64,000 bases of DNA from JADLHS01 sp964561105 (lineage in GTDB: Bacteria > Verrucomicrobiota > Verrucomicrobiia > Limisphaerales > JADLHS01), in NCBI GenBank assembly GCA_964561105.1, contig CAZLOH010000011.1, positions 1-64,000 of the forward strand, read 5' to 3'. Shown one piece after another: positions 17,710-25,694 of the stretch. The notes beneath the pieces are model-generated. The model was not told the DNA's origin. It was given only the letters and a program-made list of their open reading frames with translations, and searched no databases. Position numbers and translations under genes: made by a program. Positions within the stretch are counted from its first letter, which is position 1. Each line of letters opens with the position of its first letter.

Positions 17710-18212
17710 ACCTGTACCTCCTGCGCCACGGAATCGCCGTTGACCGCGATCCGCAATGTTTCCCCGACGATTCCCGCCGCCCGCTCTCGTTGAAGGGCGA
17801 AGACCGCGTCAAGTTGATCGGCAACGCGATGAAAGCGCTGGCGTTGTCGTTCGATCACATTTTCGCCAGCCCCTATTTGCGCGCGAGTCAGACGGCCGAA
17901 CTGGTCGCGACCGCGTTGGGGTTGAAGCAGGTGGTGGAATACCGGGACGAACTCACGCCCGACGGCGATCCCAAGGCGTTGGTGCGCCACATGGGCAAGC
18001 TCGAGCCGGCGGCGGAGAACGTATTGCTGGTGGGGCACGAACCCTGGTTGAGCCAGTTCATGTCGCAGTTGATTTCCGGCAATGTGACGGTGGCGATTGA
18101 TTTGAAGAAAGGCGGTCTGGCCAAACTCGAGGTCGAACCGTCGCTGCGTTCCGGTCAATGCGCCACCCTGGCCTGGCTGCTCATGCCCAAACACCTGGCC
18201 GCGATGGTTTGA
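17706..18212 (+). CDS. sixA: Phosphohistidine phosphatase SixA family
   Basis: This 168-residue histidine-phosphatase-superfamily protein opens with MNLYLLRHGIAV; His8 of the RHG motif is the residue phosphorylated during catalysis. Further family residues are SPYLRASQTAEL and the second catalytic histidine in LLVGHEPWLSQF. SixA enzymes remove phosphate from phosphohistidine, classically on HPt domains. Translational coupling to ppk and a CHAD gene suggests a polyphosphate-related substrate; dephosphorylation of PPK's own phosphohistidine is a speculative possibility. ATG 17706 overlaps the CHAD stop. Confidence 0.9.
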   Translation: MNLYLLRHGIAVDRDPQCFPDDSRRPLSLKGEDRVKLIGNAMKALALSFDHIFASPYLRASQTAELVATALGLKQVVEYRDELTPDGDPKALVRHMGKLEPAAENVLLVGHEPWLSQFMSQLISGNVTVAIDLKKGGLAKLEVEPSLRSGQCATLAWLLMPKHLAAMV

Positions 18213-18251
18213 CCGATTGAGGCGACCAATCACGCTGGAGCCGCATCCTGA

Positions 18252-18482
18252 TTATTTGCGCGGCATCAGCCTTTCCCAAGGGCAGGCCAGGGCGCGGTGA
18301 AACCTGACCACAGTGGTAAGGAGAAGGTTGGTCTCACCGGCCTCGATCTTCTGGAGGGTCCGAAGATTGAGGTCAACCAACTCCGCCAGTGCCTCCTGGG
18401 TAAGTTCCCGAGCTATGCGTTCACGCCGGACGTTCGCTCCAAATTCCGCGAGGCGAACATTCTCTTTGTTGGTTCTGGACAC
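18252..18482 (-). CDS. XRE-family HTH transcriptional regulator
   Basis: A 76-residue protein that is almost entirely one Cro/CI helix-turn-helix: FGANVRRERIARELTQEALA is helices 1-2, AELVDLNLRTLQKIEAGETN the turn and recognition helix, and it ends CPWERLMPRK. It would bind DNA as a dimer. The start is uncertain. GTG 18482 (MSRTNKEN) gives the compact product usual for such proteins; an ATG at 18659 would add 59 residues of non-conserved sequence that runs antisense into the next gene's start. The long plus-strand frame across this region is a shadow. No toxin partner is adjacent. Confidence 0.75.
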   Translation of the reverse strand: MSRTNKENVRLAEFGANVRRERIARELTQEALAELVDLNLRTLQKIEAGETNLLLTTVVRFHRALACPWERLMPRK

Positions 18483-18572
18483 TCTGGCATTCAGCAAGAA
18501 TTGTCTGTTGACAAGAACGGCATGACATGGCGTAATCGCCCACAGGTCGGAAACAGAAGGAAAAGGATTTCT

Positions 18573-21248
18573 ATGAGCAATCCGTTCAGAAGGTCGTGGG
18601 TGGTTGGCTTGACTCTGGCCGTCGGTATCGTTCTCGCGTCGGACCCGCTTCACGCACAAACGGTGTCGCGCAGTGCTGCGACAAAGATTTCAACCCTGCG
18701 ACGCGTGCCGCCGGAGAAGGTGCCGCACTTCGGGACGTTCTGGTTGCTGAACCGCAAGTCGGCGCCACTGCCCATCAATCGGTTTCCCGACTTGCCCGTT
18801 TATTACCTCGGTTACGGAAACTCCTTTCTGGTGGATGATTCGTCTGTGGACTGGACTGCTGTTGACAACCAACATGAACTGGATCGGGCCTTGCGTCGGT
18901 TGGAGTGGGAGTCCGGGATATTAAGTGACGTCGAGTATTGGGCCGGCGAGGGCGGTGGCCCGGGGCCAATGGCTGAGAGCTATGGACTCGAGGACCTGTG
19001 GTTGGAAATCACGGGCGTGACGAATGACTACGCCTACCTGACTCTGCATGGGACGGTGGACACCGACTGGTATCAACTCGAGAGCAAAACGAATCTGGCT
19101 CAGCCCGGTGACTGGATATTGGGCGAGATCAAGCAAGGTGACTTTGGCGCGAATCAAACCATTTTCTCGCCGGTGTACACAGGTGACATTACGAACCGTT
19201 TCTTTCGGGCTCATCATGCCAACGCCATTGTCACGGTGGGGTATGGTCCGGATGCGTTCGAGCCGTCCACCATCTACTCGCCCGGGCTAAGCACGCCCTT
19301 TAGTTTCAGTGCCTCTCCGTTGAGTGAAGATTTGACGGTCTATTACCAGGTGAGCGGGACAGCTTCCACTGGCGTGGATTACACGAACCTGCCCGGTGCG
19401 GTCGTTATTCCGGCCAATTCAGGATTTACCGACCTCATCCTTCAACCCATCGCAGATAATTTGGTCGAAGGAACTGAAACCGTCATATTGACGATAGTGC
19501 AGACGAACAGTTATTTGATTGATGGCAACTATCAGGCGGCCACGAATCAGATCAAGGACTCCACCACTCAGGTTCAAGTGCAGGCGGTTGTTCCGGCCAC
19601 AGCCGTTGAGCCGAACGGGCCGCCCGGCAGCCCTGCGGCAAGCGGAACTTTCCAAATTACCCGCTCAGACTACGCCAGTCAGCTTCCGCCGCTGACGGTG
19701 TTCTACACGTTATCTGGCCAAGCAGGCAACGGGCTTGACTATGCGAATCTGACCGGGACTCTGAACTGTTCTCAGGATGAGCAAATCAAAAACATCACGA
19801 TTGATCCCATCGCCGACAATTTGGTCGAGGGGGCGGAGGCGGCGACCTTGACGCTGTTGCCGACCACCAATTACGTAGTCCCGTCAGAGTCGGATTCAGA
19901 CACGGTCTGGGTTGCTGATAGTTCAACAACGGTTGAAGTCAGTGCTTTCAGTAACGCGGTCGAACCTCACCCTGCTAGCACGACGCCAAAACAGACCGGT
20001 ATCTTTTCAATAAGCCGCCGAGACGACCGATCTGAATCGCCTGCGCTGACGGTTTCCTATCAGTTGAGCGGCACCGCGGCGGACGGTGTAGATTACACCA
20101 ATGTGACTGGAATGGTAACATTTCTCGCCGATCAGACATTCACTAATGTCTTCATTGAGCCCATATTTGACGATCAACTCGAAGCCGATGAAACGGTGGT
20201 TCTGACGATCACCCATGTTGGAGATGGTTATCTGATCAATCCGGCTTCCGCGTCGGCTACACTCGCGATTTATGACAATTTAGCAACCAACACCTTTCAG
20301 CCAGTGGTGGCCAACCTCAACTGGCCGGTTGGGATAGATTATTACCAACCTTCCAACTCACTGATCGTCTCGGTCGGAAATCCAACAGCCAGTTTTGTAC
20401 GCATTTTCACGAATGTAGTTTCGAGTAACATCCTAAGTGTGGTTTCCAACTGGTCGGGCGTAACCGGGCTGCCCATTGAAGTGAAGTTGATGACGGTGAA
20501 GACTACGGCAAACGGCTTCACCAATGGCGACGTGTATTTCGGCAGTGGGAACGCCATTGGCTGGCTCTCGGCGGACGGCACGCGCTCCAACCTCACTTGG
20601 TGTGTCCTGACCAATTCGATTGAACCCAACGCCCTGCCGGTGGGCGGCAGCTTGAGCATGGATGTCACCGGTGTTTTCAGCAATCAGTTGATCGTGGTGA
20701 CCAGCCCGCCTGACCGGCCCGAGGACAAAAAGGGCGTCTGGCGGGTGGATTCAACCGGCCACCCCACGCTCCTGACCAATTTTGTCACCAAGCATCTGGA
20801 GGGAGTGATCAGCCTCGCCAATGACGCGAGCAAGTGGGGGCCGTGGGCGGGGAAGATTGTCACTGGCGACGAGAACGAAAACTTGATTTACACGGTTGGC
20901 GGCGATGGCGTCGTCACGCAGTTCGATCCCACCGCCCTGATTCCCGGCGGTATCCGGCCAGAGGATTTCGATGTCATTCCGCCCAACCAGGATCTGTACC
21001 TCTGCGGGCCGTATGCCGGTCGGGTCTATAAACTAGACCATCATTATTTAACCAACTACGTGGGAGATTTGGTTATCACAGATGCGGGTGAATTCAGCGG
21101 CGACACGGCACAACTTTTCATTTTACACTGGGATGCCGCGACAACGAATTTCATCACCCGCAGCTTTCCCGTCCGGCACCCCAATGGCCAGGGTGTGGAG
21201 ATTGAACACGTCACCTTTGCGCCGCTGGACCTGCCACCCCTCCCATGA
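18573..21248 (+). CDS. Secreted Calx-beta repeat protein
   Basis: This 891-residue protein starts at ATG 18573, preceded by an AAAAGGATTT ribosome-binding stretch, with a signal peptide (MSNPFRRSWVVGLTLAVGIV). Three Calx-beta domains at about residues 230-560 repeat the pattern YYQVSGTASTGVDYTNLPG, FYTLSGQAGNGLDYANLTG, SYQLSGTAADGVDYTNVTG, each followed by DNLVEGxE-type calcium-binding acidic residues. The C-terminal ~300 residues look propeller-like (KIVTGDENENLIYTVGGDGV). The stop overlaps the next PEP-CTERM gene by four bases, so the two are coupled. Function is unknown; calcium-dependent surface or matrix role likely. Confidence 0.85.
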   Translation: MSNPFRRSWVVGLTLAVGIVLASDPLHAQTVSRSAATKISTLRRVPPEKVPHFGTFWLLNRKSAPLPINRFPDLPVYYLGYGNSFLVDDSSVDWTAVDNQHELDRALRRLEWESGILSDVEYWAGEGGGPGPMAESYGLEDLWLEITGVTNDYAYLTLHGTVDTDWYQLESKTNLAQPGDWILGEIKQGDFGANQTIFSPVYTGDITNRFFRAHHANAIVTVGYGPDAFEPSTIYSPGLSTPFSFSASPLSEDLTVYYQVSGTASTGVDYTNLPGAVVIPANSGFTDLILQPIADNLVEGTETVILTIVQTNSYLIDGNYQAATNQIKDSTTQVQVQAVVPATAVEPNGPPGSPAASGTFQITRSDYASQLPPLTVFYTLSGQAGNGLDYANLTGTLNCSQDEQIKNITIDPIADNLVEGAEAATLTLLPTTNYVVPSESDSDTVWVADSSTTVEVSAFSNAVEPHPASTTPKQTGIFSISRRDDRSESPALTVSYQLSGTAADGVDYTNVTGMVTFLADQTFTNVFIEPIFDDQLEADETVVLTITHVGDGYLINPASASATLAIYDNLATNTFQPVVANLNWPVGIDYYQPSNSLIVSVGNPTASFVRIFTNVVSSNILSVVSNWSGVTGLPIEVKLMTVKTTANGFTNGDVYFGSGNAIGWLSADGTRSNLTWCVLTNSIEPNALPVGGSLSMDVTGVFSNQLIVVTSPPDRPEDKKGVWRVDSTGHPTLLTNFVTKHLEGVISLANDASKWGPWAGKIVTGDENENLIYTVGGDGVVTQFDPTALIPGGIRPEDFDVIPPNQDLYLCGPYAGRVYKLDHHYLTNYVGDLVITDAGEFSGDTAQLFILHWDAATTNFITRSFPVRHPNGQGVEIEHVTFAPLDLPPLP

Positions 21249-21901
21249 AACCTATGAAATCATTCCTTGCCTGTTTGATGCTGGCGTTGCTGTCGGCCAC
21301 TGGCCACGCCCAGGGCACACTGATCTATGACCAGGAGTCTTCAACCGATGAAAACCCTCCGATTGGAGGGGTTCGAATTCAGTTCTACGGTACTGTGGGC
21401 CAATCGTTCACACCGAGTTTGTCCACGGTTGGTTTCGTGCGGCTTTGGCTGTTTGATCTCAATCCCGGGAGCGGGACTGGTGCAACCCTGGCTGTCAACC
21501 TGCGATCAACCGCGATCAACGGACCGCTTTTGGGTACCACAACGCCGGTGGCGTTGGGCGATGGATTTACTGGCGCCACAAATTTTTCCTTTGCCACGGC
21601 CGTACCGGTCGTTCCCAACACCACGTATTTCTTAGAGGCCGTTGTTCAGTCAGGGGACAATTGGGGTATCACCGTGATTGGCGATAGCTATTCCGGTGGA
21701 ATAATCTACGGTGGCTTGCAGCCATTTACCGCCAACGACCTCTGGTTTCGGGAAGGCATCATTGTGCCCGAACCGTCGTCGCTGGTATTGTTGATTTGCG
21801 GAGGCGGGTTCGCTTTTTGGCCTGGCAATCGCAAGCAATCAAGGCAAAAAATCATTCCCCCAGCAGCAGCACCTCGATTTTCTTGCGCAACTCCGCGTTG
21901 A
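21245..21901 (+). CDS. PEP-CTERM sorting domain protein
   Basis: A 218-residue exported protein: signal peptide MKPMKSFLACLMLALLSATG, a beta-rich body, then VPEPSSLVLLICGGGFAFWP and a basic tail, the tripartite PEP-CTERM signal handled by exosortase in exopolysaccharide producers. Odd: the frame runs about 20 residues beyond the usual basic end and overlaps the convergent kinase-like gene by 50 bp, which suggests loss of the original stop. The start overlaps the Calx-beta gene's stop (ATGA), so the two are probably made together. Body function unknown. Confidence 0.85.
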   Translation: MKPMKSFLACLMLALLSATGHAQGTLIYDQESSTDENPPIGGVRIQFYGTVGQSFTPSLSTVGFVRLWLFDLNPGSGTGATLAVNLRSTAINGPLLGTTTPVALGDGFTGATNFSFATAVPVVPNTTYFLEAVVQSGDNWGITVIGDSYSGGIIYGGLQPFTANDLWFREGIIVPEPSSLVLLICGGGFAFWPGNRKQSRQKIIPPAAAPRFSCATPR

Positions 21902-22580
21902 TCTCGCCCGCGGCGCGACTGCCGTTGACGATGGTGAAGCCGTAGGTTTTTTGCAGCCGCCGAAATTCCGTTTCCATCAGGGTTTGATACTTGAGGAAGC
22001 TGTCGAACAAATCCCGGGAGAGGCCGAGGTCCATGCCGCTTTCCCAATAATCGAGCGTGGCGGTCTTGGCCAGGTTGCGCTGCACCAGTTCGGCCGGATC
22101 GAGAGCGAGATAGAATACCGCATCCGGCTTGAGCGCCACGCCGTAGAGATTTTTCAACCACGCCTCGTCCATGCCGCGCACCATGTCGCGCGCCATCAAG
22201 GTGTAGATGTAACGGTCGGCCAGCACGATGAACCCGGCCTTGAGCGCGGGCAGGATCACGTTCTCCAACTGGTCGGCAAAGTCCGTCGCGTAAAACAAAC
22301 TCAGCGTCGTGCGGCTCAGGATGTTTCCGTTTTGCGCGTCATCGAGTTCGTCGCTCACCAGCGTGGAGCGCTTGAGCCCCACCTGCACCGTGGCGTGGCC
22401 GCGCGTTTCCAACCACTCCACCAGCAGCGCAATCTGCGTCGAGCGGCCCGAGCCGTCCGCGCCTTCCACGGCAATGAGTTTGCCCGCCAGATCCTCCGGC
22501 TTCACGCCGGGAATGCCGTCCCCGTAAAAACTCCGGCTGCTGGCGGACGGCACCACGAGCCGGGCGCGCGGCTTTTTCAT
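21852..22580 (-). CDS. Thymidylate kinase-like protein, variant P-loop
   Basis: This 242-residue P-loop protein resembles dTMP kinase: LIAVEGADGSGRSTQIALL is the Walker A, FIVLADRYIYTLMARD the DRY motif, and a lid-like C-terminal part follows. The invariant Walker A lysine is replaced by arginine (GADGSGRST), which in P-loop kinases normally cripples catalysis. It overlaps the upstream homologue by four bases, so the pair is probably made in equal amounts and may form a heterodimer in which this subunit is regulatory. A canonical tmk would be expected elsewhere in the genome. Its 3' end overlaps the PEP-CTERM gene. Confidence 0.85.
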   Translation of the reverse strand: MKKPRARLVVPSASSRSFYGDGIPGVKPEDLAGKLIAVEGADGSGRSTQIALLVEWLETRGHATVQVGLKRSTLVSDELDDAQNGNILSRTTLSLFYATDFADQLENVILPALKAGFIVLADRYIYTLMARDMVRGMDEAWLKNLYGVALKPDAVFYLALDPAELVQRNLAKTATLDYWESGMDLGLSRDLFDSFLKYQTLMETEFRRLQKTYGFTIVNGSRAAGEINAELRKKIEVLLLGE

Positions 22581-23329
22581 GCGACCGAATCCTCCTCGAT
22601 CTCGTCCGCCGCGCCGAAGTGACGATGGATGGGCGGCGGCAGCGGCAGCGGACTCCGGCGGCGGAATAGGTCGAGATCAATCCGATGATTCACGAGCTGG
22701 CGCACGGCGGCCTGCTGGGCCTCGACGTGCTGGTTCGCGTCAATGGTGACGAAATGAAACTCCGTGCTCATGGCCAGATACTGATCCAGGACGCGCCCTT
22801 GAAAGATTCGGAAGCTTTCGTAGGGATCGGCGGACAGGCGCAAATCCATGCCCGCCTCGAAGAATTTCAACTTGGGCCGGCCATCGAGAATCCGGTTCAA
22901 CGAGACCTCCAGGTCCGCCTTGAAGAAAAACGTCAGGTCCGGTCGCGCGGCAAAACCGTACACGCCGCGCACCCAGGCGGGCCGGCAGCCGCGCACGGTA
23001 TCGCGCGCGAAGGCGGTGAAAATGTAGCGGTCGCAGAGCACGACGTACCCCGAGCGCAAGAGCGGCAACAGGTGCCGTTCGTAACGGTCGGCAAAGTCGG
23101 TGGCGTGAATCAGGCTGAAGGTGGTGGGGGTGAGCAGTTCGCGCTTCTTGCCCTTGCTGGTGGCGGATTTGACCAGCTCGGAGGAATTCCATTCGCTGAA
23201 ATAAACCTTTACGCCCTCGGCTTCGAGCCAGCGCTTGAGCAGATAGATCTGCGTGGACTTCCCCGAGCCGTCGAGTCCTTCGACCGCGATCAATCGTCCG
23301 GGAAACCCCAGCTCGGCAAAGGTTTTCAT
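22577..23329 (-). CDS. Thymidylate kinase-like protein
   Basis: This 250-residue homologue of the downstream gene carries an intact Walker A (VEGLDGSGKSTQIYLL) and DRY motif (YVVLCDRYIFTAFARD). Compared with ordinary dTMP kinase (about 205-215 residues) it has an insertion after the P-loop (SSELVKSATSKGKKRELLTP) and a Pro-rich C-terminal tail, and the usual DRYxxSxxAYQ is altered. The substrate may therefore not be dTMP. It is first in the two-gene unit. The pair is 3.6 kb from the ppk operon; a link to phosphoryl transfer from polyphosphate is only a guess. Confidence 0.85.
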   Translation of the reverse strand: MKTFAELGFPGRLIAVEGLDGSGKSTQIYLLKRWLEAEGVKVYFSEWNSSELVKSATSKGKKRELLTPTTFSLIHATDFADRYERHLLPLLRSGYVVLCDRYIFTAFARDTVRGCRPAWVRGVYGFAARPDLTFFFKADLEVSLNRILDGRPKLKFFEAGMDLRLSADPYESFRIFQGRVLDQYLAMSTEFHFVTIDANQHVEAQQAAVRQLVNHRIDLDLFRRRSPLPLPPPIHRHFGAADEIEEDSVA

Positions 23330-23524
23330 GTCGCGGAATCAAAGCTAGTCCGGCGCGGTTTCAACACAATGTTTTTCCGCACCGCTAAAAAAGACTTCCG
23401 TGAACCCGGGAGAGAACCAACGCTCCCGGCCTCCACGCCCCGGCGCCACGGTTCCAGGCGCGAACTTTTGTTCGAGGAATTCTCTCCCCAGCAGGCCGCG
23501 CCCGGCGCATCTTGTGAGCAACGG

Positions 23525-24157
23525 ATGAAACCCGCCGACCTCGATACCGACCTGGTGCGCGCCGCCCAAGCGGGCGAGCTGGCGGCCTTCGAGGAGCTCG
23601 TAACCCGCCATGAGCGGCGCATTTATGCGCTGGCCTTGCGGATTCTGCAAAACCCGCAGGATGCCGAGGATGTGGCACAGCAGACCTTCCTCAGCGCCGT
23701 GGAACACCTCGCCGGCTTTCGCGGGGAGGCCAGCTTCGGCACCTGGCTCGGGCGCATCGCCACCTTTGCCGCGCTCAAAGTCCTCCGCAAACGGCGCGGT
23801 CTCGACACCGTTTCGCTCGAAGCGGCCACCGAGCCGCGCGCAGACCATGACGCCATCCCCCATCCCGAATACATCGCCGATTGGCGGCAATCGCCGGAAC
23901 AGTTGGTCGCGCAAAACGAGACAAGACGACTGTTGGACGACGCGCTCGCGCAGCTCGACGAGAAGCTCCGGCTCGTGTTCGTGTTGCGCGACGTGGAAGG
24001 ATTCTCCGTCAAGGAAACCGCCGCCGCGCTGAACGTGAGCGAGGCCAACGTGAAAGTGCGCCTCCTCCGCGCGCGGCTTCAGTTACGCGAACAACTCACC
24101 CGCGTCCTCGGCGATCCGGCGAAACGGATCACCCGCGCAGCTCAGCTCCATGAATAA
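23525..24157 (+). CDS. ECF-type RNA polymerase sigma factor
   Basis: This 210-residue sigma-70 family protein has region 2 at about residues 10-85 (FEELVTRHERRIYALALRIL, DAEDVAQQTFLSAVEHLAGF) and region 4 at about 140-195 (LDEKLRLVFVLRDVEGFSVK, then ETAAALNVSEANVKVRLLRA). ATG 23525 was chosen because everything upstream in that frame is antisense to the kinase-like genes. A zf-HC2 anti-sigma candidate lies two genes downstream, separated by an ICMT-type methyltransferase that overlaps the sigma gene by 8 bp. The sigma factor probably drives this operon in response to a cell-envelope signal. Confidence 0.93.
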   Translation: MKPADLDTDLVRAAQAGELAAFEELVTRHERRIYALALRILQNPQDAEDVAQQTFLSAVEHLAGFRGEASFGTWLGRIATFAALKVLRKRRGLDTVSLEAATEPRADHDAIPHPEYIADWRQSPEQLVAQNETRRLLDDALAQLDEKLRLVFVLRDVEGFSVKETAAALNVSEANVKVRLLRARLQLREQLTRVLGDPAKRITRAAQLHE

Positions 24158-24650
24158 CCCGCCAAACTCATTCCTCAGCCGCGGCGGACTTTGGGCCGCC
24201 GGACAATTCCTGCTCATGGGCGCGAACATCGGATTGGGATTGGGGGTTCGCGGTGATTGGCCAGGGCGTACGGCCCAGGTGGGCGGACTGGTCTTGTTCG
24301 CCGTCAGCGCGCTGAGCTTCGTGGCCGGTCTGGTGGCACTGGGTCGGAATCTGACGCCCCTGCCCCAACCGCGCCCCGAAGGGAAATTGGTACGCCGTGG
24401 CATTTACGCCCGCGTGCGCCATCCGCTTTATACCAGCGTCATTCTCATGGCGCTGGGCTGGGCGCTTTTTTGGCGAAGCTGGCCGGCGCTGCTGGTCGCG
24501 CTGGCGCTCATCCCGTTCTTCCACGCCAAGGTTCGACGCGAGGAGCGCTGGTTGCACGAACGATTTCCCGAATATGCCGACTACGCGCGCCGCGTGCCGC
24601 GATTCTTCCCCCGCCGGCGGCCACACCCGGATTTGCGGTGTAACTTTTGA
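24150..24650 (+). CDS. Isoprenylcysteine carboxyl methyltransferase-like membrane protein
   Basis: This 166-residue membrane protein has about four hydrophobic helices and the C-terminal ICMT/PEMT signature: GKLVRRGIYARVRHPLYTSV (the RHP motif) then REERWLHERFPEYADYARRV. Bacterial members methylate unknown small substrates or lipids; no isoprenylcysteine target exists here. It overlaps the sigma gene start-to-stop, so it belongs to that operon, and it separates the sigma gene from its presumed anti-sigma factor. Confidence 0.88.
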   Translation: MNNPPNSFLSRGGLWAAGQFLLMGANIGLGLGVRGDWPGRTAQVGGLVLFAVSALSFVAGLVALGRNLTPLPQPRPEGKLVRRGIYARVRHPLYTSVILMALGWALFWRSWPALLVALALIPFFHAKVRREERWLHERFPEYADYARRVPRFFPRRRPHPDLRCNF

Positions 24651-24686
24651 GACGGATGCGGCTCAGGCTATGAAAGACAGACGATC

Positions 24687-24932
24687 ATGAAGTGCGCCGA
24701 GTTATTGGCCCAGTTGAACGAATACGTGGATGGCACGGTGGACCCGGCCATTTGCGCGGAGTTTGAACAACACATGGCCGGCTGCAATCCGTGTCAAGTG
24801 GTGGTGGACAACATCCGGCAAACCATTACGCTCTACCAGAACGGCCGGCCGTACGCGCTGCCGCGGGAGTTTCGCCGGCGACTCCGCGCTTCGTGGCGCG
24901 CGAAATGGAAGCAAACGCATCCGCCCGGCTGA
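24687..24932 (+). CDS. zf-HC2 anti-sigma factor-like protein
   Basis: An 81-residue soluble protein. The zinc-binding anti-sigma motif is visible as HMAGCNPC (HxxxCxxC) at about residues 29-36, preceded by a helix with ELLAQLNEYVDG. There is no membrane segment, so it is the short cytoplasmic kind (ZAS-like), releasing sigma in response to redox or metal change. The neighbouring rhodanese fits a thiol or sulfur signal. It follows the ICMT gene by 36 bp. Confidence 0.85.
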   Translation: MKCAELLAQLNEYVDGTVDPAICAEFEQHMAGCNPCQVVVDNIRQTITLYQNGRPYALPREFRRRLRASWRAKWKQTHPPG

Positions 24933-24950
24933 TTGACACTCGAACCGATT

Positions 24951-25355
24951 ATGAAAAACCTGATCTCCCGGGGAAAAATGCTCCTGCCACTGCTCCTCGC
25001 CCTGGGCGGGCTGACGAACGCGTCGGCCGCCGGCACCAACGTCATCCATGTGAACGCGCAACAAGCGCAACAATTGCTGGCGCACAAGAAAGTCGTGGTG
25101 CTCGACATCCGCACGCCGAAGGAATTTGCCAGCGGCCACATTGCGGGCGCGACCAACATCAATTTCCGCGCGCCGGATTTTGCCCGGGCCATCGCCGCCC
25201 TTGATACCAACCGGACCTATCTGGTCCATTGCGCCTCGGGCGGTCGCAGCACGCAATCCCTGCCGGTGTTCCAGAAGCTCGAATTCCCGCACCTTTATCA
25301 TCTCGATGGTGGCATCCAGAGCTGGGAGAAGGCCGGTCTGCCCGTGACCAAGTAG
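24951..25355 (+). CDS. Exported rhodanese-like sulfurtransferase
   Basis: A 134-residue protein with a signal peptide (MKNLISRGKMLLPLLLALGG) and one rhodanese domain: VVVLDIRTPKEFASGHIAGA, then the active-site loop VHCASGGRS with the catalytic cysteine, then YHLDGGIQSWEKAGLPV. It transfers sulfane sulfur in the periplasm. ATG 24951 was preferred to the TTG at 24933 because it gives a clean signal peptide. It is followed by a DUF2892 membrane protein, a pairing also found fused in YgaP. Confidence 0.92.
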   Translation: MKNLISRGKMLLPLLLALGGLTNASAAGTNVIHVNAQQAQQLLAHKKVVVLDIRTPKEFASGHIAGATNINFRAPDFARAIAALDTNRTYLVHCASGGRSTQSLPVFQKLEFPHLYHLDGGIQSWEKAGLPVTK

Positions 25356-25431
25356 CGTGTAACTTTTCTCCGGCTCGCGGCTCAGGACAGGAAGACGGTG
25401 GTGTGATTTCACCGCCACAAAAAATCGAGCC

Positions 25432-25659
25432 ATGAAAATGCACATGATCATCCGCCGGTTTGCCGGCGCGTTTATCCTCCTGAGCCTCCTGCTGGCGCAC
25501 TATCACAGTCCATATTGGTTGTGGTTCACCGCCTTCGTCGGGTTCAACCTGCTGCAATCCTCCGTCACCAACTTTTGTCCGCTGGAAATCATGCTCAAGA
25601 AGTGTGGCGTGGGCCGGGACGCCGGCAGTTGCTGCGCAGCGAAACAACCAACTGCCTGA
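25432..25659 (+). CDS. DUF2892 / YgaP-type membrane protein
   Basis: A 75-residue protein with two hydrophobic helices and the family ending FNLLQSSVTNFCPLEIMLKK, followed by a Cys-bearing tail. This is the membrane half of YgaP, here encoded separately just after the rhodanese it is normally fused to. The two probably act together at the inner membrane in sulfur transfer. It sits 76 bp after the rhodanese and 35 bp before the RND adaptor. Confidence 0.88.
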   Translation: MKMHMIIRRFAGAFILLSLLLAHYHSPYWLWFTAFVGFNLLQSSVTNFCPLEIMLKKCGVGRDAGSCCAAKQPTA

Positions 25660-25694
25660 CCATCGCGCGACGGTTCGGGTCAGCGAGGGAAATC

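Noticed and set aside
18297..18572. In-frame N-terminal extension of the Calx-beta protein
   Set aside because: It is antisense to the XRE gene, and a clean signal peptide with a ribosome-binding site starts at 18573.
22685..23524. Long plus-strand open frame upstream of the sigma factor
   Set aside because: It is antisense to the kinase-like gene; sigma-factor homology begins only at ATG 23525.
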